A stretch of 61,559 nt of DNA from Cephalotrichum gorgonifer (GCA_900312665.1 ONZQ02000025.1:1-61559); one strand, 5' to 3'. Positions 11,179 to 22,785 are shown, counted from the stretch's first letter. Numbers and translations: made by a program. The notes: generated by a model not told the origin, from the sequence alone.

Positions 11179-13521
11179 TCAGCTAACATCAACTGAAGAA
11201 AGAACTAGTAACTTTGGCGTAATGTGTCTACCTTGTCCAAACGCGCCGAAGGCTTCATCCAGCGGCAAATCTAAGGGGTGAGTGTTGGGGTCGGCGGAAT
11301 TCACGAGGTTGAACGCTGGGTAATTGTCTACCCACTCATCTCCAAAGTTTCCGGGGGGAGGTTCTTGCGGTCGTGGCAACGGGGATGTCTCCGACGCGCA
11401 GGTTGGCGGAACTCGAGGCCGCACCTCGTTATAGTGGCCTTGGCTAAAATCGCTCTCCGGTGGATTGTGATGCTCCTCAGCTCCTGGTATTGCGACCTCA
11501 CTTGCAATATTGACGACAGCTCCAGGTTCGGCCGAGACTTGACTTGTCCCGGGCCTTGGGTTAATTTGGCGATCCTCTTTGAAGGCCATGTCGACTTCAC
11601 GATGCAAGCTGAGTTTTAAAAGGTCGCTCAGGAGCTGCTCTGTATGACGTGCAATCTGGCTGCGCGGGCTAAGTGCTTTAGCCGCTTGGATGATCCGAAA
11701 GACACCCGCCTTGGATTCCTGGGCAGTGGTGCTGTATGGGTGACTTGTTGGGGGAATGCAAAGGATAACCCCGGCAGTGAAGAGGTGGATAAATATAAAC
11801 GCTAAACAAAATTCATTCTCGAAATTCATAACCGGGGTTCGTGATATTCGAAGCGCAGCCTTGACAGAAATGTCAAAGGATCTCGATACCATGTCCATGG
11901 AAGACTTGGATACTCCTTGACTGAATTCTGCTGATAGCCTATGTTCCAGCAGCGGCCGATGGGCTTGTATGATGGCGGCGTCATAAGTGATTTGTAACAG
12001 CCACGCCTGCAACTTGAGGCGCCAGAGGGGGCATTCCGAGGTCTTCCCTGAATTGTCCTCGAAGAGTTCCTGGAAGGAAAATTGTTGCGGGTCGTCATCA
12101 TTCAACAAGTCGTCGCTGGCAAGTGGAGGCGGAAGTGTTTTTCGCCAATCGGCGAGCTGTGCGTCAATCCGTTGTACAGCATCTATCAGGGATTTGAGAT
12201 CTTCCGCCGTCATGGGACTGTGTAGCCGCATAAGCCGGAATGTAGAGAGCGTCTTTGTGATGATTTCGTATAGCTTGTACTTGAGCCAGTGAAATGTCAA
12301 AGCGGTTACTGTACCACTGCCAACTCTACCCTGGATGTGATGATCACTGTGGGAGACGTTGATCGCGGTGTCGTCCATGTCTGCAAGCGGTAGCAGGTTA
12401 GAAAAGGCGGGATCGAGAGATGCTGGTCTCCCATAGATCTGCGAAGCGAAGGTGTCTGCAACAGTGACGTGGTTCCAGCAACGACGGCGGATCTGTGTGG
12501 CGATTTCATCGTCGGAGCCCAACTCGCAATGCAATGCAATAGCATACGAAGCCCTAACAGACATACCAACCATGGCCCACGCTAGACTCGGCGACCCATG
12601 GAAGATGTAAAATGCACTCAGGAGCAGACATATCTGAACAGTCTCTATGCAACTGTCGTCTAGTAGGTCTAGAAGATGCAGTCGTACCTCCCCAATCATC
12701 TGGTTCATGAGACCCTGTGGATCAGTCGAGACTGAAGCGAGAAGTTGCTGGCCTTGTAACGACGTGTTTTGGATAGCGCACTTAAGACCGAGAGCCGCGA
12801 CAGTTAGGGTGACGAGGATCTTGCCCATGTCCTCCCTCCGCCAAGCAGCTGCGGAGAGAATATCTCTGGCCTGGCTTACGAAGGATGGCTTATGGAAAAT
12901 CCATATGAACCAATGCATCTTGTCAAAGTATACGCCAATTAAGCTCTCCATCACTGATAGCGCGGGCATTCGCATAGACTGCAGCGCCCATGTTGGGCCA
13001 TTGAGCGAACCTGGAGAGGCGTCTCCGGGGATTGTGGAGCTCGGCATAGGCGCACGCGTGCCGAGGTTCTCGTACATGTTGATAGCAAGAGACATCGTGG
13101 ACCTGTTGACACCAAACTGCTGGGTCTCGAAGGAGCCGGTGACTGATTGACTCGGTGGGGTGATCCCCACCGGCGATGTCTGGGTAGAGCCCGCCGGCCG
13201 TCTAACTATCTCTGGACTCGCAGATGCAGTTCGGGGTCTCCTGGTCACCCTTATCTCGCCCTCATTGTAATCGCCATGGGTACTGCTCGTCTTGCGCCGC
13301 CTCGATGTAGATCCGATCATCGTTCGAGGCTGGCACTCCATTCCCGAGCGGACGCACATGGTACATGGCTTGGTGGCATCGCACTTGACAATAATCAGCC
13401 TCTGATGCTCAAGAACTACTAGTATGTCTGGACCCACTTTTAGTTTTTGCCTGCGGCAGCGTGCACAGGCCACAGAGACTCTGCTAGGTAATGGTTCGGG
13501 ACCGGGAGCCAGCGAACTCAT
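11179..13521 (-). CDS. Zn2Cys6 transcription factor with fungal_trans domain
   Basis: A nuclear regulator of the GAL4 class. The binuclear zinc cluster lies at the N-terminus: CARC, six residues, then C, five residues, C, TM, C, six residues, C. The third Cys is reached only by removing a 54-base intron at 13437-13384 (donor GTGGGT, acceptor CAAG). That intron is a multiple of three and has no stop, so reading straight through would insert 18 residues into the zinc cluster. With the intron removed the protein has about 762 residues. A middle-homology (PF04082-type) region is seen around the segment with YFDKMHWFIWIFHKPSF and, later, RRRCWNHVTVAD with GRPASLD. The start at 13521 (MSSLAPG) is preferred over an in-frame ATG at 13590, because regulators of this type usually have short leaders. 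It is divergent from another Zn2Cys6 gene at 14191. Confidence 0.88.
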   Translation of the reverse strand: MSSLAPGPEPLPSRVSVACARCRRQKLKVGPDILVVLEHQRLIIVKCDATKPCTMCVRSGMECQPRTMIGSTSRRRKTSSTHGDYNEGEIRVTRRPRTASASPEIVRRPAGSTQTSPVGITPPSQSVTGSFETQQFGVNRSTMSLAINMYENLGTRAPMPSSTIPGDASPGSLNGPTWALQSMRMPALSVMESLIGVYFDKMHWFIWIFHKPSFVSQARDILSAAAWRREDMGKILVTLTVAALGLKCAIQNTSLQGQQLLASVSTDPQGLMNQMIGEVRLHLLDLLDDSCIETVQICLLLSAFYIFHGSPSLAWAMVGMSVRASYAIALHCELGSDDEIATQIRRRCWNHVTVADTFASQIYGRPASLDPAFSNLLPLADMDDTAINVSHSDHHIQGRVGSGTVTALTFHWLKYKLYEIITKTLSTFRLMRLHSPMTAEDLKSLIDAVQRIDAQLADWRKTLPPPLASDDLLNDDDPQQFSFQELFEDNSGKTSECPLWRLKLQAWLLQITYDAAIIQAHRPLLEHRLSAEFSQGVSKSSMDMVSRSFDISVKAALRISRTPVMNFENEFCLAFIFIHLFTAGVILCIPPTSHPYSTTAQESKAGVFRIIQAAKALSPRSQIARHTEQLLSDLLKLSLHREVDMAFKEDRQINPRPGTSQVSAEPGAVVNIASEVAIPGAEEHHNPPESDFSQGHYNEVRPRVPPTCASETSPLPRPQEPPPGNFGDEWVDNYPAFNLVNSADPNTHPLDLPLDEAFGAFGQGRHITPKLLVLSSVDVS

Positions 13522-14190
13522 CTTGGTGGCAGCTATGTTGCGGTGGAGGAATAAGCATTCATGGGTGGAACCAGAGTACACAAGTTCCACCGGATGCGGT
13601 CGTGGGAGACGGGGGTGACCCGCTGATTATAACCGGGCTGGAAGCTGCCAGGCATTCAACAGAATTGAAACCCCACTACCCCACATTAATCCCCCTCTAT
13701 TAAACGAGAAGGGGAAAACCCCGACGGACACAAACATTTGAAGAGGGGTTAAGCCTAACCAATAATCTGAGTAGACTCTTAGCCACCGGAAACTCTATTC
13801 GGCAGTTCACGTAATTAGTGCCTCTCGATCTTGGAGTAAACCGCCCCTCCTTGCATCCTTGGCAATTCACCTTGCCTATTTAGGCTTGATTCGCATCCTT
13901 GGTAGCGCTTCACCTGGATACCGGTTCCGGTGGAAGCTTTCACCACCCAAAGTCGGCTAGGTTACAGAATGGAAGAATCCCTTGTGTAATATTTTTGGGC
14001 CAAAATCATGTTATACCTTTAGCGATGGCTTAGTTGCCTATTCGGTCTATTTGTAGTAACATTTCTCAGCTCTTGCGCTCTCTGTTGTGGCACACCTATT
14101 CTCTGCTGATTCCCTTGTCATCTGTCTACCAAGCCTACACAACCTTTACATCTAGGGAGACCTTGAACAGTTTGATCCGCCTTGGAGGCC
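13522..14190. promoter_or_regulatory. Shared promoter of two divergent Zn2Cys6 genes
   Basis: The only apparent regulatory sequence between the two divergent regulators. It contains ACCGGTTCCGGTGG at 13920-13933, that is, CGG half-sites in both orientations. The octamer TCCGGTGG at 13926-13933 also occurs three times in the ligase/permease promoter at 18.8-18.9 kb. Confidence 0.45.
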
Positions 14191-16457
14191 ATGATGGCAG
14201 GCAGCGATGTGGTTAACAGAACAATAGAGGCCATCCCACCGAAGCTAAAGACAGCGAGTAAAGGTCCGAGGCGAGTAAGCAGGCTACGGTCCAAAATAGC
14301 CTGTCGCCAATGCAGACATAGAAAGGTCAGATGCGATGTATACCCCGGCGGGGCACCTTGTACCAATTGCCGCTTAGACGACATTGGCTGCACCCTCAAT
14401 GAGAGAAAAAGGTAAAGTCTATCAAGAAGTTGATCGAGGCTGTCTCAGTTCTAATGATGCGACCAGATCGTATGCAACCCGCAAACCCCGAAAAAACCAA
14501 AGTACGACGAACCCATACGGAACCATGGGTTCACCGACCTATAATTTGGGAGGCTTCCTGGCATCTTCATGTAAAGCAAAGCAAGTTGCGCCATTCACAT
14601 GCCCCCCTGATATCCGGTTCTTCGACAATCGACAGTTACCAATCAGCATCCCTGACGAACGCACTCCGGGTATGGATCTCGACTGGCTTGAAGCTCGCAA
14701 TATATCGGCAGCCTCTACCTCAAGCGACAAAAGCCCCACCACTGCCACAATTCCCAATGCAGTACTCCCCAGGGATATGCCGTCCTATATTCATTTCGAT
14801 CCGTCTCATACTTCGAATACGGACCTCTCCTATCTTCAAGATAAAGGCTGCTTTAATATCCCCAAGAAGGATATCCTCGACGACTTACTCAGATGCTACT
14901 TCGACTATGTTCATCCTCGTGTACCATTCCTTGACGAGGAAGAATTTTTGGAGGCATACTTGAATCGAGGCGCAAGAAGTTCGGATTTCGATCGTACTGG
15001 AAGTCATATCAGTTTGCTCCTGTTCCAAGCTGTGGTATTTGCTGCTACCACCTGCGCTTCTCTGAGCGTCTTGCGCAGGGCAGGATACAGTTCACGCAGG
15101 GCTGCACGACAAGATATGTTCTATAGGGTTCGCGCTCTATACTCTTTGGATGTTGAGAAAGATAGGATGGTTCTGCTCCAGACACTCCTCCTCATGTCAT
15201 TTTGGCGAGGCGTCTCAAGCGAGGATAAAGATGCCTGGCACTGGTCCGGTCTAGCCATCTCGGTAGCGATCGAATTAGGTCTGCATGACCAGCGAAGCAC
15301 CCAACTCACCGAGCGTCAGAAGACTCTGCGTAGAAGATGCTGGTGGAGCTGCGTTCTACGGGACCGACTGCTGGCACTTTCGGATCAGCGCGCCCCTAGA
15401 GTCCAGTTCGACCTAGAGCACGTGCCCCTGTTGACACTGGCAGACTACAATGTCGGTCTTCGGTCCGCCATAAGCGAGCTCTCTCCGGAAGAAGAACTTG
15501 GAAAGAGAACCGCTCTATCCATTTTCTCTCTCCAGTTGATACGGCTCGTGTTGTGCATTGGCAGGGAGAGACAACCCCGGTCTAGCAATTTGAACCGCTT
15601 CTCGCCAGCTGCAGTTGAAGTATGGACTCGAACTCGGCTAGAGACTTATGACGATGAATCTATGACTGGACTGGCGGACCTCGACTTTTGGAGACTGAAC
15701 CTTCCAGAAGTTCTTCAGCGTTCTCCTGATTCGGCGGGGGACGATACTGTGCTGCCTTGCATCCTAGTACACCGCAATTCTCTTCAGATTTACTACCAGT
15801 AGGATCTCCTCAAAGTCTCAGGATTGGAGCACACGCTAATAAATATCGTTTAGCAAGTTAATCCTCTCTATCTGCGTGCCACGGATGCTTAATGCTGTAT
15901 CTCAGACGGAGGTAGGACACGACTCACGGCTTGCTCATGCTTCATCGGTTACGCTCGCCAAGCTGTATAATGAGCTTGTCGATTTCGACTCTATTCATTG
16001 CCTTCCTAGCGAATGTTTTGGGTATTCCACCTGCCTAGAACAAGTTAACCTTCAGACGGCATCGCGCTGTGAGCCAACGCGTGAAGACGACACTCATGTG
16101 GCCAGGGTGTACACGTCTATAATAACAGGGTCCGGCTTCGTCCATCGCACAAGTATGGATCGTGCGATATGTGAGCCACTTGCGTGGGGTGGTTCATCCG
16201 GGTATAAGACCCAGTCGACACAGAATACGGATCTGATGAATGCCATGACTAGCGACGGATGCCACCAGATGCTTGAATTCGATCAAGATGGGACTGTAAG
16301 CCAGAATAATCTTGACGCCGCAGTGAACTTTTTCTCAGATACACTCTGGACGCTCGATGATGGCAAGAGTTGTGACGATATTTCTTCAAGTTTACCTGAT
16401 CTAGAAGCAGGTGATCTCGGCACCAGCATATCGGGCACTAATGCACCGGCACCTTGA
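14191..16457 (+). CDS. Zn2Cys6 transcription factor with fungal_trans domain
   Basis: A second GAL4-class regulator. Exons are 14191-14411, 14467-15798 and 15854-16457, giving 718 residues. The zinc cluster (CRQC, six residues, C, eight residues, C, TN, C, six residues, C) sits near residues 38-67, in the first exon. The long middle exon carries the regulatory domain: FDYVHPRVPFLDEEEF, then the MSFWRG...WHWSGLAISVAIELGL region, then LRRRCWW and DRLLAL, the usual landmarks of PF04082 proteins. The last intron (GTAGGA donor, TTTAG acceptor) joins IYYH to KLILSIC, a helix typical of this family. The Arg-rich start of the cluster and FxxVHPxxPFLD resemble cutinase-factor-like and CtaA-like proteins, but the target cannot be named. 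It is convergent with the acyl-CoA ligase gene and lies head-to-head with the 11179-13521 regulator. Confidence 0.88.
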
Positions 16458-16810
16458 GCACTGCTAAGTTGAAAGGGTTAGAACAACATGGAACATTTCA
16501 AGAAGTTTATTATTGGATTCTCTGATGTTTCTAGTTAGCTAATGCCAAGTACGTCTTGCATCATTTATTGGGCACTTCGTCTTTCATATTCATGCTTGAA
16601 CCCTGGCTACTCTGTTAATTGATACTCCAGGACGTAGGTATAGTTTGATAAAGGATGGGAATTATAGACAATAACCCTTATTTACAGTAATAAATGTGAT
16701 GCTGATCTCATCTTTTCATATTTTTGTCTTACCCCTAGGATCTATCTTTGTATGCTAATGATGTTGCCAGGCTCATACTGTGGACTGCGAGAATGGATGG
16801 TACTGTACTA
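16458..16810. other. Convergent 3' intergenic region
   Basis: Separates the 3' ends of the regulator and the ligase gene. AT-rich, presumably holding both polyadenylation regions; nothing else is seen. Confidence 0.6.
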
Positions 16811-18605
16811 TCATAATCTAGCCATTCTCTTCGACAACCGAGCCTTCTCTCTGTCTCTCAGAAACCTTCTCAGAATTTTTCCACTTGGACTTTTCGGCAC
16901 CTCTGGAATGAATTCAACTCCACCCTTGAGATGCTTGTGTTTCGACTTGTGTTGAGCAACCCAATCCTTCAAATGTTTTTTGGCTGTCTGATGGTCGATG
17001 GTGCAATCTTTCCCTAGCACTACAAATGCTTTTGGGACTTCCCCAGATCGATCATCAGCCACTGGGATAACAGCACAGTCCGCCACCAGTGGGTGATCCA
17101 ACAAGTGTCCTTCGAGTTCTGCGGGTGCAACTTGGAAGCCAGAGACCTTGATGAGTTCCTTCACCCGGTCCACAATGAAAAGATGTACATCTCTTGTCTT
17201 TGGATGGAGCCTTAGCTCAACTTCGTCCCCAGTTCTAAGCCATCCATCTGCAAATGTTTCCCTGGTGGCCTTTTCGTTCTTGTAGTAACCGAGTGTAACA
17301 TTGGGGCCCTTGACAAACAGCTCACCCCTCTGGTTCAGCCCGGTGACATCGTTGCCGTCTGAATCAATGATTTTGATTTCAAGACCGGGGATAATACATC
17401 CGCTGGAACCATCGTAGACTTCTTTGGGATGCGATGAAATGACAGTAGCCGCTTCTGTCATACCATATCCTTGGCCCAAAAGCACACCCGGGTACCGTTT
17501 TCGGATTTGCGACGTGAGCTCTGCAGATAGCGGTGCAGCACCACAGTAAATCCTTTGAACCGAAGGTAGGTCAAAAATTGTCGTGTCCTTCGCCAAAGCA
17601 CCTTGCTTAACCAGGGAGATCAGAATGGGAGGGGCGACGTAAAGCAGGGTCATCCGGAACTTGTCAATGGCGCGAATGAAACTCATGAGCTCAAACTTCG
17701 CCATTGTAATAACTGTATCGCCGCGGAAAGTGGGTACATGAGTCGTCAAAATGATTGAGTATATGTGAGATTGCGGCAGAACTCCAAGGATAATATCCCG
17801 GTGGCTTTGGGACCGAAATGTGGTTTCGTAGACAGTCATCTGGATGATATTGGCGATGATGTTGAGGTGGGAGATCATCACACCTTTTGGTGGCCCGGAT
17901 GTTCCCGATGAGTAGCAAAGATAAGCTGCCTGCTTACGGCCCTGCCCCTTTGTCCACTTTTGGCATGGAAGAGGGGGAAGCCGCTGCCCTGCAGTGACCA
18001 GATCTTCCACATCAAGAAGTATTCGGGAATCGGTCCCAGGGCCAGCAGCATCCCCTGGTACGGGTATGAGAAAGACCTTCGATTCAGGAAGGCCGGCCTG
18101 CTTAGCTGCTTTGAGCGCTGTGTCCAGGTGAGAAGGACAAGTGAACAAGCAACAGGCTCCCGAGTCCTTGAGCTGGTTCGCAAGCTCCAATTCTCGGAAA
18201 GCGCTATTGAGCGGCGAGACAACACCGTTGAGCCGATGTACAGCCCAAGCAAGGACGGGCGTGTGGATCTGGGCTGGTTAATATAGCTCGTATTATGTTT
18301 GGCATGGAGAACCTCCGACTTACATTATTCACCGCAAACACGCTGACTACTCGCTGCCAAACATCTCCTAATACATTTTCGATCCCGAGTTTGTTTGCAA
18401 GCCCAGCAGCAAGCCACTCAACCCGTCGCCGTGTCTCCGGGATATCATATCCATCACCACTAACACTGTCGATAAAGGGCGGTGGAGAATCATCGCATTT
18501 GCGAGGGCGGAATTTATCATCAAAGAGAAATTCAGATAGGGGTATATCATCTGGAATGTCGGCGTCGGTGAGGCTGGGAGCCCACGCAGGACGGTAGAAA
18601 GTCAT
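16811..18605 (-). CDS. Acyl/aryl-CoA ligase, 4-coumarate-CoA-ligase-like
   Basis: ANL-superfamily enzyme that adenylates a carboxylic acid with ATP and transfers it to CoA. Exons are 18605-18324 and 18268-16811 on the minus strand, giving 579 residues, normal for 4CL-like fungal enzymes. The join gives AVNN-IHTPVLAWAVHRLNG, as expected for the family. The AMP-binding P-loop LCYSSGTSGPPKG is near residues 211-223. GQGYGMTEAA, the WLRTGDE region, IVDRVKELIKVSGFQVAP (hinge) and the catalytic Lys in PKSPSGKILRR all follow in order. The last three residues are ARL, which fits a type-1 peroxisomal targeting signal, so beta-oxidation-like use of the product is plausible. The substrate is unknown: aromatic, medium-chain or secondary-metabolite acids are all possible. 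It shares a 650-base promoter with a divergent MFS permease. Confidence 0.9.
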
Positions 18606-19254
18606 CTTTGAGCTGGAGAGAGAGTGTGTGTAGTCATGGATGGTCACAAGATACCATCTATTGTAGGGCAAGGCAGGAGGAACTTTTTCTCGTTTTCAAA
18701 GCGATTAGATAAATATATCATCCTACTTCCCAATACCGCATTAGCCGTCCAGCAGATGTAAGTGTTTTCATTATAGATCTGCTTTGGCCAATTGCGTTTA
18801 GCTTCCGGTGGAGCTGGACAAGGACGCGTCGAGTAATAATGGACCGGATCCGGCTGTCAGGAAAACCCCCATTCTCCGGTGGAAGAGTATGTCGATCTAT
18901 TACTGAATGCAGCGAGTAATGGCACGGCAAATCTCCGGTGGCACATCTACCCCGCAAACAACCCTGCATTCCCCAGACTTTTTAGCGTTGTTCGATGCAG
19001 GGTGGCCCTGGTCTCTAGGCAAGAAATGCGGGGTAGAGTCCAAAACCCATGTTGACCAACAAACATACAGGGTTTTACGGGAAGCCCCCCCTGTCCAGTC
19101 ACCAGGGGTGGGTATAGTCATTGGACTTGACTTGCCGCCTAATAAAGTATATAACATCCTCACCTTCGGTAAAGAACACACGGGGCCTTTAAATATCTGA
19201 TTATCCTTAACTGCAGTAGCCATTTTCCTTTCCTCAAAAATATCGGATGTTACA
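18606..19254. promoter_or_regulatory. Bidirectional promoter of ligase and MFS permease
   Basis: Between two divergent genes. The octamer TCCGGTGG occurs in direct orientation at 18804-18811, 18875-18882 and 18934-18941. A perfect palindrome CCGGATCCGG lies at 18844-18853. CTACCCCGCA near 18947 is inverted as TGCGGGGTAG near 19027. CGG-containing repeats are the typical target of Zn2Cys6 proteins, two of which lie within 8 kb. Function is inferred. Confidence 0.5.
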
Positions 19255-21175
19255 ATGCCAACCAAGGCTGAGCCAGCCATCATGTCGAACACCGAGAAAG
19301 TGGCGGTGTCGAGCGATAGTGACCTCCCACCGGATGTCGTTACGTTGTTGAATGATTTTTCTGGGCCGAAGTACAATAAGCTTATGCGAAAGCTGGATCT
19401 GCACCTCATTCCAATCGTGAGTTTGCCAAGCTGCATCTTGACACTCTATGCCTGGCCAAAGCTGATATTTATCTTTTGTAGATTGCTGTACTGTACCTTC
19501 TTGCCTACCTGGACCGGTAAGTATACTCACTACAATGACTGACAATTGAATTCCTGGCTGAACTACCTTAGAGGTAACATTGGCAATGCAAGGCTTGCTG
19601 GCCTTGAAGAAGACTTGAACATGACGGGAGATCAATATAACATTGCCCTGACGATCTTCTTTGTTTCCTACATTGTCTTCGAAGTGCCAGCTAATATGGC
19701 CTTGAAATACCTCTCTCCGCGTGTCTGGAGTAAGTGCTAGAATATTCTTACCGAGAAAAATTACTTGCTAATTCTATAGTACCTGCAATCACTATCGCAT
19801 GGGGAATCGTTATGACCCTGATGGGAATTGTGCACAATTATGAAGGGCTTCTGGCCACGAGGTTCTTCCTCGGAGTCCCCGAGGCAGGAATTTTCCCTGC
19901 ATGTGCCTACTACATCACAAGCTGGTATACTAGACACGAAGCTATGTATAGGACCGCATTGTTCTATGCCATGGCGTCTCTGGCGTAAGTTGCTTCACTC
20001 CCGTTGTATCTACTGTGTCTCTGACCTGTATTTGAGTGGTGCGTTTTCCGGCCTGCTCGCCTATGCCATTACATTGATGGATGGACTTGGCGGACTTGCC
20101 GGCTGGCAATGGATCTTTGTCCTCGAAGGCATCATCACTGTTGTTGGTGGCGCTGTTGCTTTTTTCACTATTTATAATGGCCCGGATTCTGTTTCTTGGT
20201 TGACGGCAGAGGAGAAACAGTATATCAAGGTAAAGCTGGCATACGATGGAAATAAGGCGGGAATGGGGACATTGGAAGATGGACCCAAGCGGAAGTATAT
20301 TAAGGATGCCTTCTGTGACTGGCAAGTGAGTATCAGATTCCACCCACGCCTACCTGAGCTTGCTTGCTTGCTTACATTATGTGCAGATCTACCTCAGCGT
20401 CCTGATTTACTTGGGTATCTCTGTACCGACCTATGGGCTTGTCTTTGGCTTGCCGACGATCATTAAGACGCTTGTAAGTTCTTCGCATACTTCACAGGGA
20501 TTCTCTACTTATTTTTCTTCTATCTAGGGATATAAGGCGAGAATCGCCCAGCTCATGACCATCCCACCCTATGTGACAGCTTGTATTCTCACGATTGCAG
20601 TTGCTCACTTCTCGGATAAGTTCAAGCAGCGCGGCTACTTCATAATCGCCTCTTTAACACTGGCAGTGATTGGGTTCATCATGGCAATTACCACTTCTCA
20701 TAGCGATACTCTTGCTGGTGTCACTTATGCAGGCTGTTTTCTCGCCTGCTGTGGATTTTTCCCTGCTTTCCCTGGTGTTATTTCATGGCTTGCAAACAAC
20801 CTCGCTGGGCCGTACAAGCGAGCCATCGGGATGTCGTTACAAATTTGTACGTCCAGGACTTAGCTTCATCTGTTGGAAAGTGGCAGCTAACAGCTTTAAC
20901 CAGCTCTCGGCAATACCGGTGGACTTATCGGCTCCAATATCTATCTCGCGAGGGAGAACCCGCACTATCGCTTGGGTTATGGCCTTTCCATTGGTTTCAT
21001 TGCGATTGGGATAATTGCTGCTGCCAGTATGCTTCTCATTCTTTTCACTATCAACAAAAGGCGTGAGCGCTATGTTGCCGAGAATGGTGGACCGGACGGC
21101 GTGGTTGACAGGCACGGTGACGTGGCGCTCGCGGAGATGGGAGACAAGAGTCCTCTATTCAAATACACGTTGTAA
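19255..21175 (+). CDS. MFS permease, anion:cation symporter (Dal5-like) family
   Basis: Plasma-membrane importer of a carboxylate or related small anion, driven by the proton gradient. Eight exons: 19255-19416, 19482-19516, 19572-19729, 19780-19984, 20037-20325, 20387-20473, 20528-20846 and 20904-21175. All junctions have GT-AG sites and the product is 508 residues. Family landmarks are LAYLDRGNIGNARLAGLEED after TM1, then the RFFLGVPEAGIFPACAYY motif of the ACS family, and GWQWIFVLEG before TM6. The loop has WLTAEEK, and TM11 follows NTGG. About twelve membrane segments are visible. Members transport allantoate, nicotinate, tartrate, biotin precursors or aromatic acids, so the substrate is open. 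Being divergent from a CoA ligase suggests it imports the acid that the ligase activates. Confidence 0.9.
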
Positions 21176-22743
21176 TTATATAGGATTAATGGCTCAGGAC
21201 GGGTTCGCCTAACGGAAGGCAAGTAATGGAAGATCAAAAAACAAGCTCTTATATCCTTGAACGTGTGTTGTATTAGGCAAATACTATTCCTTTCGATGTT
21301 GTCGTGTTCAACCGCCACTCCTCACGTAAAGCCTAAACAACGGTGGCTGCACTTAAGACTAGATAGATAAGCCTCTCATATAAGCTCGAATGATATCGCT
21401 ATAGAGGGTGCTAGAGAAGGCGCATATAAGATATTTGGCGGTATATTTATATCCCTCATAAGATTCGGTCCTTCTTCTAGGCGGGCTAGGGGCAACCATT
21501 TTGTGGGGTTCGGCCGTCCGAGAACCTACACCTAGAGTCGGCCATCACTTAGGTAGTGTTACCCTGGAAGTCCACGCTAATTGCGGGGCTCCGAGGGATT
21601 AGAGGATTATTTTTATCGATCCTATAAGCCTTACAATCCAGAAAACGCATGATCTTGACCGTAGAGCGGATGCAGCCCTTCCTATTTCACAAGCTATGAC
21701 CGTACATACTAGCAAGGGCTTGTTATTATGATATCTCCGTCTATTGCAGCTCTAGGTGGGCGGGGAGCGTGTCCCTTGCAACGTGGAAAGAAAAGCTAGG
21801 TAGGTGTCTAGCTCCCATCCTTTTTTGGAGATTGGCCAGCTCGCAAATGTAGATGGGAAAATTGAGAACGGGGATAGCAGCAAGGCTCTCCTACACCCCC
21901 AGTAAACACCTTGGCATATGACCCCAGCTTATTATATTGTAACCGATCCATTTCTTCATTATATGGACAGAATGACAGAAGGACAGAATGATATGTTTCA
22001 CATCCTCGGCAAGTCTCAGGTGTCGAAATAGAGAGTGTATTTCTGATGTCTCAAAAGGGTCGTGAGCCGCCCCCGGATAAAATATGGGATTGTTTCTCCA
22101 TGAGAGTCTGTTGGAAATGAAGGCTGGAAGGTAGAGCACCAATCCGAAGTCATCCATGGAGTCGGAGTGGTAGACTTGTAGAGGTGGCCGGCGTCGTATG
22201 CAAAGGGGTTTAGCTGCTAAGGGTATTTTGGGTTGAAATTAGACCTAATAATGCTTGTACGTTTAGGGTGAGATAAATTCCACTCTAGAAAGTGGAGGAA
22301 AAAGGGTCTACCCTAGGTTTTTGTTTTGTGATGAAGTGGGACACTGAGCTCATTACTTGTCCTGGAGCGGGGCTGGGTCTGGAGCAGCAATTCATTTTTA
22401 CGTGTTCGGGAGTCAGATGAGAACATCAGGGGGCTCTAGTCTTACCTTCTTGGACATCCCCCCTCTGCGACCTCTGGTTATTATGGGGGGCCGATTCCAG
22501 CCTGTTGGCCTTAACTTGAACAGCTCACATATTATGAGGTAGCAGGCGACGGTGGGCCATTCATTAACTACATTCCCCTCACCATAATCCGTCCGACCCG
22601 CCCCCTCTTATTCATTTGTTGACAGAAAGAATTACAACAGAGAAGGACGAGAAAGGCTGTTCCCAATGCTTGCGCCGGGTGAGCAGGGACTATCACAGCC
22701 GGGCCCTACCCTCGGTCCGGCGATTACCTAACCTACCAGAGTC

Positions 22744-22785
22744 AATAATTCCTGTCGCCGATGCCGTCGGACCAAGAGCCGAGTA
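22744..22785 (+). pseudogene. Possible orphan first half of a Zn2Cys6 zinc cluster
   Basis: The plus strand reads NNSCRRCRRTKSR immediately followed by GTAAGC, a good splice donor. This is the first half of a zinc cluster with an intron just before the third Cys, the same intron position as in the gene at 11179-13521. No exon supplying the remaining Cys pattern is evident within the next 300 bases, and an in-frame TAA precedes it at 22729. I read it as a relic; chance similarity is possible for so short a motif. Confidence 0.3.

Noticed and set aside
13522..13590. Start of the 11-13.5 kb regulator at 13590
   Set aside because: It adds 23 residues without recognisable features before the zinc cluster. 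The ATG at 13521 gives the usual short leader.
11179..21175. Secondary-metabolite biosynthetic cluster
   Set aside because: No PKS, NRPS, terpene cyclase or DMATS core gene is present, and the CoA ligase and permease fit catabolism better.
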